Shown in pieces: positions 30,934 to 44,369 of a DNA stretch of 64,000 bases. This DNA is from Muscardinus avellanarius (taxonomy: Eukaryota; Chordata; Mammalia; Rodentia; Gliridae): assembly GCA_963383645.1 (NCBI GenBank), contig OY726565.1, positions 39,577,444-39,641,443 of the forward strand, written 5' to 3'. Numbering within the stretch: position 1 is the stretch's first letter; every line of letters starts with the position of its first letter. The notes beneath the pieces are model-generated. The model was not told the DNA's origin, searched no databases, and saw only the letters and a list, made by a program, of their open reading frames with translations. Both the position numbers and the translations under genes were made by a program.

Positions 30934-33787
30934 GAATTCAGATAATAAAAATCAATATTATTAGAAATATACATACATGTTAAAATTATTAGAAAACGTG
31001 TAAATAAAATTATTAGAAAATTGTGTCACAGGTAGGGTGCAATCATTACCTGTAAGCGAGTGCATCTTGGTAGAATGTTCACTAAGTTGAGAAGAGAGAA
31101 ATTTGTTTTCATGGGCCATTGTTCTAGAACTTGAGTGATCTCTTTGATAGTACAAACTCCTACTTGCTCTTTCCTATAAGAACCTGGAGAATTTGTGGCC
31201 CCGATGTAACTCCTAAGAATGTATTAGTAATTGCTTATCTCTAAGACTACAAATTGTTAGTAGAGTTCTTAAATGACTTTCATTCTCAAATACACACATA
31301 TAACCAGTAATTTGTCAAAGGCAACATTTCTCTCTTTGCATTTTACCTCTTTATAGCATTGTTGGTGAACTTTCAGGAAAGGATACCTAGTAGCTTCATT
31401 TTGTCTGAGGAAGCAATGCCTTTAAACCGGAATCCAGGGGAGCTTGCCTGAGGGAAATCAAAGCCCTCCGAAATTAAATATTTATCCATGGTGACCCAGA
31501 AAATCATTAAACTCAAATCCCCAGACTCCTGAGACAGCTCTCCTTTGGCTTTCACTTATGATGATGTTACATGCCTCCTTGTGGCACCTTCATAACATAT
31601 TTTCTCAGTGTGTGCTTTGGCATGGCTAAATTTATTGAAGTTATTAACTGGACCTTGAAACACACGTTCCACTTTGTGGTGTTAGGCAGATTCAGATGTA
31701 CAATGTGAACTGTATTCTTATGACCACATACTGACTTCAATCCTTTTGGACAACTTAAACTGAATATCACTAGAAATTCCTTGCATGGATCATGAGCAGC
31801 ACATGACCTCCAAATTCTTTTCAGTTCATTATTACCTTTCATCTCTTCTGGGACATCTGAACTGGATATTTTTTTCTATGTGTATTATCTCATCTCTTAA
31901 TAATTTAAAGAAATACTTAGCTGCATGAAATGGGGGTAGTATTTTAGACAAAAAGACAATCCAAAGAGTATTTACACTGCTTTTTCTTGGTTTAATTGTC
32001 CAATGTGAATTAACTACAAAGATAAACTCATCGCTAATGAGCTTGTCTGAAAATTTCCAGCCCCTCCTGTTGCTGCTTGAGGGTCCTGTGCTACTGAAGT
32101 TCCTCTTACGATTATAGGCGCTGTTCTTCTTTGTCTCCATTGCTGTGTCTGTTAAGACCCTTTACACAATAGCCTCAGAACTCTGGTTGCAATTAGAGTT
32201 TTGATTAGCTGTCAGTGATGTCATAGCCACGGTTATTTTAAATCCACTGTGCTAAGTGTTTTCCTTTTCTTAATGTACTGTAGAAATTCCATTTCTTGAC
32301 AGCAATAAGACACTTCGGGCAGTGTGTTTTGAGGCCAATATTGCACTTCTCATGGAGTTAAGACACTTGGCCTTCAGCCTCATGACTTATAACATAATCT
32401 GAGTTACGCTATAATCACCCAGATATAGACATGGCCTGTTGTGTTTTATTGCCTAAATGGAACCTGCCCCAGCACCTCATCAACTGACAAGGTGGGAATA
32501 TAGCCCCGAATGGCTGTTCAGAATCCCACTGGGACTTGCATTTGGTCAGCTCTCCTTCAGCCTTTCATGGGCTGCATGGAAACTCTGGAGGCCTTCCCTA
32601 CACTTACCACGCAACAGAACCCAAGCTCTTCAGCATCTCAGGTCTCGCTGCCAGACTACCCAGACTTACTTTGCCAAATATCTCCCCCTCAACACATTTA
32701 CTGAACTTTAAAACAGCAGAACAGCATTGAATGAAGTCCAGTAATTTTTATAGGATATATTTTAGTCACTAGACTTTGAAGACTATTCCAACATTAATTA
32801 TAAAGTTTCTGTGTCTGGATAACATATTGTTAACAGTTATTTTGCAAGTGCTAATGGCAAGATGGAAGATTTCCAATCATTTTATTGAGGAAGTGGCAAT
32901 TAAAATGTTGAACACTACAGTGTACATGCACAACAAAAATAACCTTGCAAACACTATACTGTACTTCGTGACAAAAATAGAGAAGTATTTTTTTAAAAAA
33001 ATCAGTGTAACAATTTTGTATTTGCACCTCACTTTTGCTCCAGAGGGATTAAGGGATCTATTTTTGTTTGTTCTTTAATATTTCAAAGCACTATAAAATG
33101 CTAGAGTGCTGGGCTGGTTTGATATTGTCTATCACGACATCATGAAACAATTTTAGGACAAATTGTTATCCCTATTTCTTTCAATAACAAATATCACTAA
33201 AATGAGTTCATCAGCTTAGTGCGACAATTTACGACTCTAGAAATACATGAACTGTCTTTACTAAAGACTTTTAAAGACCTCATCTAGCATGATTTACCCT
33301 CTGGCACTCTCTTGTGTGACCACCCATCTTCTAAACACACCCAGGAGTGCCAGCCAGCAGCCCTGGATTGTTAGCCTGTCAGAACCCTGAGATCAGAATG
33401 ATTGACAGTGGGAGGCAGCAGGTGGGATGGAGAGTGCGCTACTATCTAGTGTCAGGGAAAGATGCACAGCACAAGGGATGAGCCCAAGATCACATGGCTG
33501 CAGAACAGGAGATGACTGAATATGGACTCCAGGACCAGCCTGTTCTCTTCATTCACCGTGCTGCTTCTGACCACTGACATTTAAGTCACAAATGAATCAT
33601 GACGGTTGGCATCAAGGCACACTGACTTTCTGCCAATAGTTTGTCTTTAGTTTGAAAGAGCCTTTAGACAAGAGTATAGGTGCTTCACGACTTTATTTGA
33701 GTACCATTTTATTTTTTAAGCACATACACTGACTGCTATGTAACTTAGGCATAGGTTTTCCTCATCCATTTGGTGATTTTTCTTTTC
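30934..33787. other. Longest repeat-free block of the window; no gene recognised
   Basis: About 2.85 kb with no SINE, L1 or microsatellite. Two partly overlapping minus frames (32140-31832 and 31842-31567) are open for ~100 codons each but show no known domain. A CRE-like TGATGTCA lies near 32215. It may hold conserved noncoding sequence, but this cannot be shown from one genome. Confidence 0.45.
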
Positions 33788-33987
33788 AGTATTGAGGATT
33801 GAAACTAGGGGTATTCTACCTCCAAGTTACATCCTCAGCCTTATATTTTTATTCTTTATTTTGAAACAGAGTCTCACTAAGGTGCAGAGGGCCTCACTAA
33901 GTAGCTGAGGCTGGCCACAAACCTGCAATACTCTTGTCTCAGCCTTCCAAGTACTGGGATTACAAATGTGTTCCACCATGCCCATCT
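33788..33987 (-). mobile_element. B1-ID composite SINE
   Basis: ID part GGGGTATTCTACCTCCAAGT, B1 end GTTCCACCATGCCCATC on +. Confidence 0.9.
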
Positions 33988-34201
33988 GTGAATCGCTTTT
34001 TTTTAATGGAGAGTAATCTGTATTTTCCATATTTCCATATTGGTTTAACTCTATGATTGAAGTGCTTATTAATATTGATTAGTTAAATCAACCCTATCTA
34101 CCCTGTAATGTTACTGCATTACTTCAGATTATGCTTTTCTGAGATTCATGTCTTCTCATGGTCTTTTTTTTTCGGGCCATTTCTTTAAAAGACACTTTTA
34201 A

Positions 34202-34400
34202 GCTGGGCATGGTGGCACACACTTGTAATCCCAGCATTTTGGAGGATGAGATGGGAGGATTATGGTTTGCAGCCAGCCTCAACTACTTAGTGAGGCCCTT
34301 TGCAACTCAGTGAGACCCTGTTTCCAAATAAAGAATAAAAAGTAGGGCTGGGGGTATAGCTCGGAGGTAGAATGCCCTTGGGTTCCATCCCCAGTACTAC
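34202..34400 (+). mobile_element. B1-ID composite SINE
   Basis: GCTGGGCATGGTGGCACACA start, complete ID part GTATAGCTCGGAGGTAGAAT and tail. Confidence 0.93.
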
Positions 34401-34561
34401 AAAATGAATAAATAAAAAACCCTTTTATCTGAAAGATCATATAAGTGCACTGAGGTTGGGGACTACATAATTTTCTCTCACTTGAGAACAATAAGTTAAT
34501 AGAAACTGAGGTTATCCAGCAGTTTTTTAAAATCCATTTCTGCTAAATCAAAGTGATTTGG

Positions 34562-34756
34562 TGGGTGATGGGTAGAGAGGATTGAATCCAGGGACTTTCT
34601 ACCTCCAAGCTGTACCCCTGGCCTTACTTATTTATTTTTGTTTTGAAACAGGGTCTTGATATGTTTTTGAGGGTCTTGCTCAGTTTCTGAGGCTGGCCTT
34701 GAACCTGTAATCCTCCTGGTTCCCAAGTGTAGGGATTTAAAGACATGCACCTGGCT
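34562..34756 (-). mobile_element. B1-ID composite SINE, old
   Basis: GACTTTCTACCTCCAAGCTG ... GAAACAGGGTCTTGATATG ... GACATGCACCTGGCT on +. Many changes. Confidence 0.8.
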
Positions 34757-35690
34757 TCAAAGTAATTTTTAAAAATATTTTCAAGGGCCAATATTTAAAA
34801 AGAAATAATTTTCATTAATGAAGTTAACTCTTTTTTAAACATATGTTTGTATAAAATTAATTCTTTTATTTTCCTATGATTTTTACTCATTTTTATGAAT
34901 TTAAATATTAAAACAGATTATTAGATCATTCTTTAATCTTATTTGGTCCATTACATCAAAGATATATAAATTTCATTTATTTCTAGAGATTTATGACAGT
35001 GATACATCTTTAAACTGCCATCCTATGAAAGGTTTTATCATTTATTATTTATTTCTTAATATATGTTCTTGGTTTATATTGGGTTATATATATTTTCCCT
35101 CCACTTTGCCTATATGAGGAGTCTGAAACATATCCTTTTTTCTTCTTTTTATGCTCCACATGTTAGGAGGTCTTCATCTAGTAGTTGCTCAAAAAATAAA
35201 AGCTAAAAATTTTGAAGAAATCTGAAGACATGCATTCATCATATTTTTAAGGAAACAATCCCAATCCTTGAGTCACAAAGCCTTGTATTTAGAAAAATAC
35301 TAGAATATTGGTTCTAAACAGTTAGAGCCAGTATTAATTGTTGGTTTTTGTAAATGATATTGGGAACATTTTATGATTTTGCACATGATTTTTAAGACTT
35401 AATAGTGCAAGCAAGCAGAAGAGAGGTAGGCTTCTGGATCAGAACCATTATTAGAGATAGACAGCACTCACTAAGTGTCAGCCTGAAAGATTTGGTCTTT
35501 CATTTTGCTAATATGCACAAGATTAAATTTAAAATAAAAAGTTTTAACAATAGATACAAAACTTATATGAATAGAATTTGATTATAAAGGTGTCTCTAGA
35601 ACATAATTTTCTATTGATAGATTGTCGTCCCTGGGAGCCAACTAGTAAATTCTTTAAGTTATGCCTTAGACAAATTATCACAGTAGACAA
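34757..35690. other. Gene-free AT-rich stretch
   Basis: No gene or repeat recognised. Confidence 0.5.
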
Positions 35691-36196
35691 ATTATAGAAG
35701 CAACCTAAGTGTCCATCAACAAATGAACGGAGTACAAAATTATGGGATAGCCACACAATAGATTCTATTCAGCAATAAAGAACACAATTATGTCATTTGC
35801 AGGAAAATGGATGGACCTGGAAAACATTGTATTAAGTGATTTTAGGTAGTCATAGAAAGTGAGGGGTCATATGTTTTCTCTCATACACAGGAGCTAGGAG
35901 TAAGGAGAATAGCAGAAGGACTTCAGATAAAGGAGGAGAAACTTCAGTGTAGAAAGCAAAGTGGCCAAGGGGAGGATGGTGGTGCCAGGAGGGAGAATTC
36001 ACAAAGGAGGCACTTCCAATGATGTTATGTGTGTATGTATGCATGCCAAAGTCAATCTCAATATCATGTATAGGGAAGGGAAGGGAAATTGGGGAGGAAG
36101 CCGAGGGAAAACTCAGCAAGTCTGTATGCATGTGCATCACTATTACTATGATGTGAGATGATAATGCACCCATAAAAGTTTCTTAAAAATAAATTA
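35690..36196 (+). mobile_element. 5'-truncated L1 3' end
   Basis: CCTAAGTGTCCATCAACAAA, CAGGAAAATGGATGGACCTG, then 3' UTR with GGGGAGGATGGTGG and a tail after CACCCATAAAAGTTT. Inactive fragment. Confidence 0.8.
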
Positions 36197-36270
36197 TTCA
36201 TTAAGTCTTGAAAGCTTTATCATCCAAAGGGTGCCCAATACATGAGCATCATTAAAAAGCATGCAGAATA

Positions 36271-36484
36271 GCCAGGTGTGGCGGCGCATGTTTGTAATCC
36301 CAGCGCTTAGGAGGCTAACACAGGAGGATAGCACAGGTTCAAAGCCAGCCTCAGCTACTTAGTGAGGCTCTCAGCAACTTAGTGAGATCCTGTTTCCAAA
36401 TAAAGTGTAAAAATAGGTCTGGAGTATAGCCTGGAGGTAGAAAAGCCCCTGGGTTCCACCCCCAGTACCACACACACACACACA
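36271..36484 (+). mobile_element. B1-ID composite SINE
   Basis: GCCAGGTGTGGCGGCGCATG start, ID end with CACA tail. Duplication ATGCAGAATA at 36261 and 36490. Confidence 0.92.
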
Positions 36485-36734
36485 AAAAAATGCAGAATAA
36501 TTGTTACCGTTTCAAGAGTCAATGGAAAGAACAGTAGGTACCCGTTCCTGAAAGTTTTTATGACAAATACTCCAGAAATCACCCTTCCTTCCTCTTGATG
36601 CCCAGTGCATCCTCGTGAATCGATAGCTATTCTATCAGATATTAACAACCGAGGTTTGGACTAGATCCAGTGCAGTCAAAGGGAGTCAGATCCTCTAACA
36701 CTTGCTGGTTTGGCCCTTGAAGACTCATGTATCT

Positions 36735-36905
36735 GGGTTTGATGGCCAACTCTGCTTTCCTATCTATGCAGAGTTAGTCAATTACTTAAATTTCCTGAAT
36801 TTCATTTTCTTTACACACACAATGGGTACAAAACATCTGACTTTGAAAATATTATAAGCTTCAGGTGAAAAGTATTTGAAAAGTCCCTGGCATAGAGCTG
36901 AATGC
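36735..36905 (+). repeat. MIR-type SINE relic
   Basis: 'AGTTAGTCAATTACTTAAAT', 'CTGAATTTCATTTTCTTTAC', 'AGTCCCTGGCATAGAGCTGA' in MIR order. Confidence 0.55.
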
Positions 36906-37199
36906 ATGATAGCTTCATAAGACATTTGCTTTGATTTATTTGCTGAGTAATATGACGAGGTTTGCACTAATCCATATGTCCTGAGTTCCGTTTCCTTACA
37001 AAAATGAAAGAGAATGGTCAAGGCCATAGAAAAGATGGGAAAAGAAAACGAATCCATGCACAATATTAGTTCTATTAGTACCTGCACACCCTAAAAAAAG
37101 CTCACCAGTGATTGGTAGAAAGACTACAGGATTAAAATATTAGAGGAGGCTTAATAAGAAATATTGTATTGCAGGTACCAGCAATAAGAGAGAAACTCC

Positions 37200-37400
37200 A
37201 AAGAATGATGGTGTGAAGTTCAAGAATGTCAGTTCATATTTATTGAGTGTTACAGTATACCAAGCACTGTATGGAGCCCTTACCAGAGTCCAGCACATTT
37301 GGACACCACAACTGACAGTCTTCATACAACTGTTGTCCCTTTACATAACTTTCCCATTTTATAGATGAAACAAGTAAAGGTCAGATAGTTAAGAAAGTTG
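37200..37400 (+). repeat. MIR-type SINE relic
   Basis: 'TTATTGAGTGTTACAGTATA', 'CCAAGCACTGTATGGAG', 'CCCATTTTATAGATGAAACA' in MIR order. Confidence 0.55.
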
Positions 37401-37670
37401 CTCCAGGTCTTTTCAGGTATATATGCCTCCCTTTTACAATATTGTTTCTAAACAGAATGGTAAGTTAATTAGTGGGATTAAAAGCACAGACTACATTTTC
37501 AGGATGTATTAAAAATAAGAGCTATCATTTTTTCCTTTTGCATTATTTTGTTTTTATAGAGAGGACTCTACACCAATAGCCCATCTCTTTCACAGCCTCA
37601 TCCAATCATCAGAAATATTCAAAAATTTCAAAAAATATTTTAAAAGATCTTGTTGGAAACATGCTTGCTG

Positions 37671-37834
37671 CTGGGCATGGTGGCACATGGCTCTAATCCC
37701 AATACTTGGGCAGCTGAGGCAGGAGTATCACAGCTTCAAGGCCAACCTCAGCAACTTAGTGAGACACTGTTTCAAAATAAAATAGGAATGGGGTATAGCT
37801 CAGAGGTAGAACATCCCCGGGTTCAGTCTCCAGT

Positions 37835-37838
<4 letters not shown>
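37671..37838 (+). mobile_element. B1-ID composite SINE
   Basis: CTGGGCATGGTGGCACATGG start, GTATAGCTCAGAGGTAGAAC ID part. The tail expanded to CA repeats. Confidence 0.92.

Positions 37839-37890
<52 letters not shown>
37836..37890 (+). repeat. (CA)n microsatellite
   Basis: About 27 CA units at the SINE tail. Confidence 0.98.
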
Positions 37891-37891
<1 letters not shown>

Positions 37892-39900
37892 TCTTGCTAT
37901 GAAAAGGCTTCCAGATGACCAACTCAAGCTTTTCTTTTGGCTATAAAAGGACATCATTTTCCAGACTGTATTACACTTAGGTGTAGCCAGTTGACTGAGT
38001 TCTAGCCAAATGGAATGTGGGTAGAAGAGATGTACAGCATTTCAAGGCCAGGTGCATAAAAACTTCACATTAGCGATGCTCTCTACTCTCTTTCTTCACA
38101 TGGATTGATGAAGTTCATGTCAACCTTGTAAACACTGTGTTATAGTTGGTGAAGCCACACGATCAAAGGAGCCGGTGATCCTGCATCAGCACTGGCCATC
38201 AGAATGCTCATGTCATCTGCACAGAAGAGAGCAATAAGTGCATTTGATCTATTAGAAGCTTTGAATTCATTTGCTATAGTATCTAGAATACCTTGACTAT
38301 TTTTAATCTAATTTTATTCTTGTATAAAACTTATTTTTATAATTTATTATTTATGAACGGTAAAGTACTTTTCTGCCTGCCTTTGCTGATGTAACTGAAA
38401 AGGAGTGAAAATTTCACAGTGAGTAAATATTTATCTGCATTACTCCGACACTTCTTTTTATTGTTCTCTGCCATCCCTGAATTCACTGAAATACACAGAT
38501 GGGCCAGTCCAATTCCAATTTTTCTTTCACAGACCTGCTCGTATCTGCCCCCACCCCCACAGATCCTCACACTGCCACTGGAATTCTGCCTAAAATGAAA
38601 CAGCAACAGAACAGAGGTCAAGAACTTGGAAGGCTCCATATGCAGAAAACCAGGTACAGCTTGATTTCATATCAATATTTCACGTGTTCAGAGAGCGGAG
38701 GTTCAGGCTACAAGATAGCAGCCCATCATTTTTATGCCCTTGCATCTGTGGAAAGCTGTTCCTCAGAGCACAGTGTATGAACAACCTAGCAGCTTTCCAT
38801 TTTAGGCATCATATTTTGGAGGAGGAAAATGAGATCTTTTGATGCATAACCAGACTTTGAGGATAATTCAAATCTATGGGATTTTAGGGCCAGACTCATA
38901 AAGAATGCAGATTTCTTCTCCTGAAATATATTACTGGGGAGAGGAACAGAACACAAATCTTTAGCATAATGAAACCTTTGCCTTCAGCAGATATAAAACA
39001 AAGGTTATCCCATCTACTCTCTGACAGCGAAGGAACAGATTTGTATACTTAAGAGATGGCAAAATGGGAGTCACAGATATAGAATAAAGTTTTAAAAGAA
39101 AGTCAAAGATAAGCGCATAACAGTCAAATATGATAGAGTGTAATGGTGAGCTATTATTTAAAATGATGATAATAAGAATACATATAAACCTTATTAAACC
39201 AGGTCCCATTGTAAAATAGTGAATCATAAACTAGATGTGAATCCATATCCTGGAATAGTAAAGGCAATAGAAGAACCAGGAAAAAAATTTCCTGTTTTTT
39301 TTTTCTTCCCATCACTCCTGTGACACTTTGAGAAGCATCATGCACATCTTAGATCAAGGTTATCAGGAGCAATTTCAGGCCAGGAACATATTAGGCCAGG
39401 TACTTAGCTTCCTATTAAGGCACTGCCAATACTCACGACCTTTAAAACTCTGGTGACACCGCGGCAGCACACAGACCACTTCATCTGAGGATGTTGTGTG
39501 TGGTTCTAAGCAGCATTGATGGAATTGCTGCCCCTTTTAGTCAATGTTTGCAGTCCCATTTTCCATGGAAAGGCCTATTTCTGTAAAATAAATATTTTTT
39601 TTCAATTTGCAATTCACAGAGGAGCAACTTTTCATAAAAGTATAACTGAAATATAATGACATAAAAATTCCAACAAGAGTATGTTTACAGTGGACCATCT
39701 TCCTTCTAAAGTTCATCCCAGATCTCATATGACTTGTGGGCTGCCCTGATGTATTATTCAAATGAATCATAAAATATTCCTTCTTAAAACTTCTTAAATG
39801 TAAGGGGGATAGATCGCTGAGATGTTTCCTGAGTTGCTGATTCATTTGCTATTAACTCAACACCTGTTGCATTTAGGCTTTAGCCACTGTAAAATCAAAA
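37891..39900. other. Gene-free, repeat-poor stretch
   Basis: About 2 kb of unique sequence. Short frames, for example near 38337-38780, have no domain. Confidence 0.5.
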
Positions 39901-39904
39901 CATA

Positions 39905-40255
39905 AAAAACAAAGCAGCTAACAGATACTGGTTTTTCTAGATTGGTTTTTATATCCTGCTACTTTGCTGAATTTATCAGATCCAGAATTTTTTTTTTGGT
40001 GGTACTTAGGTTCCTGGAAGCCCTTCTACCTCTGGGCTACACTCCCAGACTTATTTTATATTTTTGAAACAGGGTCTCTTACGCCAGCGCGGCTGGCTTC
40101 AAATCTGCGCGATCCTCCTGTCTCCACCTCCCAAGCGTGGGGATTACAAGCGTGCTCCACCATGCCTGGCCAGAAGTTTTTTTTTTTTTAATTGAGTTTT
40201 TAAGCTTCTTTAAATGTAAGATCATGTAATCTGTGAATAGAGATGTCGAGGGTGT
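39905..40255 (-). mobile_element. Old L1 ORF2 fragment interrupted by a SINE
   Basis: On +, GGTTTTTATATCCTGCTACT and TTTGCTGAATTTATCAGATC before the SINE, and TAAGATCATGTAATCTGTGA after it, are consecutive pieces of antisense L1 ORF2. Confidence 0.65.
40000..40170 (-). mobile_element. B1-ID composite SINE, shortened
   Basis: GGTACTTAGGTTCCTGGAAG ... AAGCGTGCTCCACCATGCCT on +. Near-duplication CCAGAA-TTTTTTTT on both sides. Confidence 0.88.
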
Positions 40256-40329
40256 CACAAAATGTTGAGGGGTGAAGACTATCCATCATTTCATTTCATA
40301 TTCATGAAATTCCTATGGAACAAATATTA

Positions 40330-40420
40330 AGATTGTTCTTTCTGAGATGAGGTTTAGAGTGGTTAAGTTATCCATCTAAGCTAGTAAATGGCACAGTCCA
40401 GGTTTGCTCTTCTCTGGAGT
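40330..40420 (+). repeat. MIR-type SINE relic
   Basis: 'GAGATGAGGTTTAGAGTGGT', 'TAAGCTAGTAAATGGCACAG' match the MIR core in order. Confidence 0.6.
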
Positions 40421-40424
40421 ATAT

Positions 40425-42660
40425 GCTCTTAATCTCCAACAGTAAGTTTCCCATGGTCTCTGCTGCTCATTGTGGTGGAGGGGACAGGTGTACCACAAGC
40501 AAGTCATCTTAATGCCACCCCAAGGTCTAACATGATCCTGGAGCACAGTGGAAGGCAGAAAGACTGCACTACATAAATGGGGAGAAGAGGAAAGTAGTGT
40601 TATTATATAGGAGTTGTCGGTTGGAGAATGAGGGAAAGATATTGAAAGTGATTGTATTCAAATCCTAAAATGCATGAGATGTTTCCCCGGAGATGGGAGT
40701 CTAGCATGAATGGTAGGTGGGAAGTTAGGCAGAGGCTAGCTGGCCAAGAACTCTACATGTATAACATGTTGAAGGGAACTTTAAGCAGAGAAATTAAGTG
40801 CTCCTCCCCAAGAATAAAGCTACTTGTAGTGCAGAGCAGGAATGACTGAGGGGTGGAGAGAATGATGACGTTTGCATTTATTTATTTTTGCTCCTGAGGA
40901 TGTTTCAGAGAAAAAGAGTGAAGGTTTATGTTTTGTGAGAGTAACCACGTATAAGTAAAATAAAATGACATCTTCCATGTGATAAAGACCTACTATAAGT
41001 TGGTTGTCATGCTTAAAATTTTGCATATGTTATTTTACTTAATTCTTAGAAATACTTTTGCAACTATACTGCATTTGTACTACACTGTTAAATTTCTACA
41101 GGAAAAATATGTGAAATTTGATGAGGAAATGAAAGCTCCAAGAACTTAAAATATTTAACATAATGTAACTCAAGTTGAGAGATGCATTCTAATCACATTC
41201 TGAATAAGGTAGGTGGAGGTAGATGATATCTACAACTTTCCAAATAACCTCACTTGTATGTCTGCCTTTTGGAAAGTCTTATTAGTTTTGTAATAACACT
41301 TGATAAATGGTGAACAGCATGGATTTTCAGTCTTCTCAATCTTATAAATTAATTTTGTGACTGGGGTCTGCACGTTTAGAGTTCATATTGCACTGAACTC
41401 TAAGGAAAATACCAGTGATAAACATGGAAGCTCACTCTTAGGTTAGCAGCGACCTCCACGGCAGATGTAGAGTCTATGTCATGCTATTGTACAAACACAT
41501 CTTTGGTATTGATTTCTGAACCACATGCCAGCAGCTTGCCCATCTCTGCTGCAAGAGTTTAGCTAACATCCAGCCAAACTCAGATCGGTTTTTTAAAACA
41601 AAAGTAGTTTTTTTTTTTTTTGTATTTGTCCTCAGTGTAGCAGCATTTCTCATATACTTGCAGCTGACCTAAGTTTGGGAAATTTGCCAACAAATTATAC
41701 AGACTTCTTTCTATATTTTGTAACCCATAGGATATTACTGACCAATACAGGAAAACATCTGGTACAATGAAAGTCAAAAGCTACCAAGGACTTAAAAATA
41801 GTCACCCTGTCCTTTTTATAGGCACTCTAGGGTTGAAGATTAAATTTTATCAACCAAGTTATCTTTACCTAATTATATTTATGTAGGGACTGATGCTTTA
41901 GTTTATCTAATTTTTTTAACAAGGTAAATCAGATAATTTGCCTAACAGTTGTAGAATTTGAATGGGAACAGGGGTTGTGGTGGTTAACACACCCAAAACC
42001 ACTCTTTTCACTTCTTAGCAGAGGGTTGAAGTTCAGCCAGAGGTCTTGGATAATAGGAGTTTTTAGAGGATATTTAGTGAGGTCCCCATTGGAATGTTAT
42101 CTATATTGCAAACAACTGTACATCATTTGGTAATCATGGGTGAGTTTCAGCTTGGGAAAGGCCTCATGTTGATTAGCTTTGAGTAAAGTGGAGAGGTCAC
42201 AATTTTGAGAATGCCAACATACTCCTAAGCCATCAAATCCTACATGTCAGGCAGGATTATCTGGTGGAGGAGTGGAGGTAGGGAAAAGAGAGAGAAGCTC
42301 TTGAGCCGTCCCTGGACACTGGGAGGTTTGCACACCCTCTTCTTGGCTAGGGCATTAGAGGAGGGGGCGGAGTCCGTGGTCTCTACGGTCTCTTAAAGCT
42401 TTCACGTGCTCTGCTCCCACGCTCTGTGATTTGCTCTCTCAGTGTGAATGTGCGGCTTGCACTGTCCAGCCTGCAGTGGCAAGGAGCACTTTCCAGCAGG
42501 GCCACCTGCTGTCGTTGTCATGAAGCCTGAGCTGATTTCTTCATGCTCCTTGAGTTTGGTACAGCTGGCATCACTCCTCCTAGCTACTGGGAGCTCAGCT
42601 GGCAGCCCACAGTTTTGCCGACATTTGCAGAAAGACCTTGCTATCCAAGCTGGGCTATAG
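40425..42660. other. Gene-free, repeat-poor stretch
   Basis: Unique sequence. The part at 42350-42650 is richer in GC and CpG than its surroundings but gives no recognisable exon or CpG island. Confidence 0.5.
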
Positions 42661-42661
42661 C

Positions 42662-42662
<1 letters not shown>

Positions 42663-42739
<77 letters not shown>
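42663..42739 (+). repeat. (ATC)n-(ATT)n compound trinucleotide microsatellite
   Basis: About 13 TCA units then about 13 TTA units, at the tail of the minus-strand SINE that follows. Confidence 0.98.
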
Positions 42740-42946
42740 GTGATACTGGGGATTGAACCCAGAGGCATTTTACCTCTGAGCTATACCTGCAGCCTTCTTA
42801 TTGTTGTTGTTATTGTTGTTTTGAAACAAAGTCTCACTGAGGTGTGAAGGGCCTCACTAAGTTTCTGAGGCTGGCTGTGAACCTCTGGTCCTCCTATCAC
42901 AGCCTTCCAGGTACTGGGATTAAAAGCATGCACCATCATACTTGGG
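42740..42946 (-). mobile_element. B1-ID composite SINE
   Basis: GATACTGGGGATTGAACCCA ... GCATGCACCATCATACTTGG on +. Confidence 0.9.
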
Positions 42947-43102
42947 CATTCTGCCTCTCAGCTATACCCCTAGCCCTACTTAATTTTGTTTTGAAACAGA
43001 ATTTTGTCAAGTTGCTGAGGTTAAGGCTGGCCTAAAAACTGTGAACCTCCTGTCTTAGCCTTTCAAGTACTGGAATTATAGCCTTGTACTACCATGCTTG
43101 GC
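42947..43102 (-). mobile_element. B1-ID composite SINE, old, host of the previous copy
   Basis: GCATTCTGCCTCTCAGCTAT ... CTTGTACTACCATGCTTGGC on +. Lacks the outer ID end because the neighbour joined there. Confidence 0.82.
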
Positions 43103-43439
43103 ATTATTTTGGTTCTTAAATCTGCCCTGGACTCCTAATTCAGGGACATTCAAACTGTTTGGAACACAATACACAGTAAAAAAATAGAAAAATATATATA
43201 ATTCAGAGCAAGATACTCATACAGATAAACAATTCATACAATTTTTTTATGAAATAACACTTAGCATTATTCCATGTGATATACTCTGACATAATTGTTT
43301 AAATTTTTATTTCATTTTAAAAGATATATTGGTCCTACCCCACTCAATGTAACCTCCTCTGAGTCATAGACTACAGTTTGAAAAGCATTATTCAAATCAT
43401 TTTTATGAATCAGATGTCACTATTGGTTTGTTTTCTTGC

Positions 43440-43510
43440 AGTTCTGGAAATTGAATCCAGGGCTTCAAGCATGGTAGGTAAGTGCTCCACCACTCAGTCA
43501 CTCTCTAGCC
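43440..43510 (-). mobile_element. ID-type (tRNA-derived) SINE piece
   Basis: ATTGAATCCAGGGCTTCAAG ... GTAAGTGCTCCACCACTCAG: reverse of a simple ID element that keeps the middle lost in the composite SINE. Confidence 0.7.
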
Positions 43511-43899
43511 TGAGATTAGATACTTTATCTTTTTTATTCCTTTTCTCTTCTCAAAGTGAATGTACATCCTCTATGGGTAAGAACTCTGCATGGGAAACTG
43601 CTGTATCATGGAAGCACTACAGACAGCTTAGCCAGTACCATTTGGAGACTCTTTGGGTGTCATCTAACTCCTGGGATCACACCTGCGACTCACAGAGCAC
43701 TTTCACCTAGAACCCTCACTTAAATTCTAAGAAATATGTGGTAACAAAATTTGTCATCATCCTCATATCTTCTCCAATTCTTAATCAGTCATGTTTACTG
43801 GTCTTAGGTTATAGCTAGTCAACTTTTCCATGGCTAGGTATATATTATCATATAAATGTTCAATTAAAAAAACTTAATTAATATACATGTTTGTTCATT

Positions 43900-43943
43900 T
43901 TGTGGTTCCAGGGATTGAACCCAAGGGCATTATATTTGTAAGC
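43900..43943 (-). mobile_element. ID-type SINE fragment
   Basis: CAGGGATTGAACCCAAGGGC is the reverse of the ID box B region. Confidence 0.5.
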
Positions 43944-44369
43944 CAAATTACATCATTTCCTTTTTCATGTTTTTAATACCTAAAATATATTTTAGGGAAA
44001 AATGTTCATTAATTTTTTTAATTTATATATATGATTTTTATTTTGATTTTTATTGGTGCACTGTATTCATACATCATAGTGGGATACAAACTTTTGTAGA
44101 CATACATGCACACATCGCCCAGTCAGCCCCCACCCGATCCCCACCCCATTCCCACCCCATCCCTCCTTCCCATGCTTGGCTTAGTGGTTGACATCTAGTA
44201 TTATAGCAATTTATCCAAAATTAAAAATGATAATCTCATATAACAGTTTCATTTGTCTGATACCAAGCTTTTGATGACTTAAAGATAACATTTCAATATT
44301 TCTTTTTACTTTCTTTCTTACCAGAGAATATTTTTTTTCTATTTTTTTTAGGTGAAACTATCATATATT

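Noticed and set aside
42402..42701. Frame starting with a run of methionines and opposite-strand histidine/serine runs
   Set aside because: Translation of the ATC/ATT microsatellite in several frames.
43440..43510. tRNA gene
   Set aside because: It is a tRNA-derived ID SINE fragment; the acceptor stem and cloverleaf are not intact. The same applies to 51414-51483.
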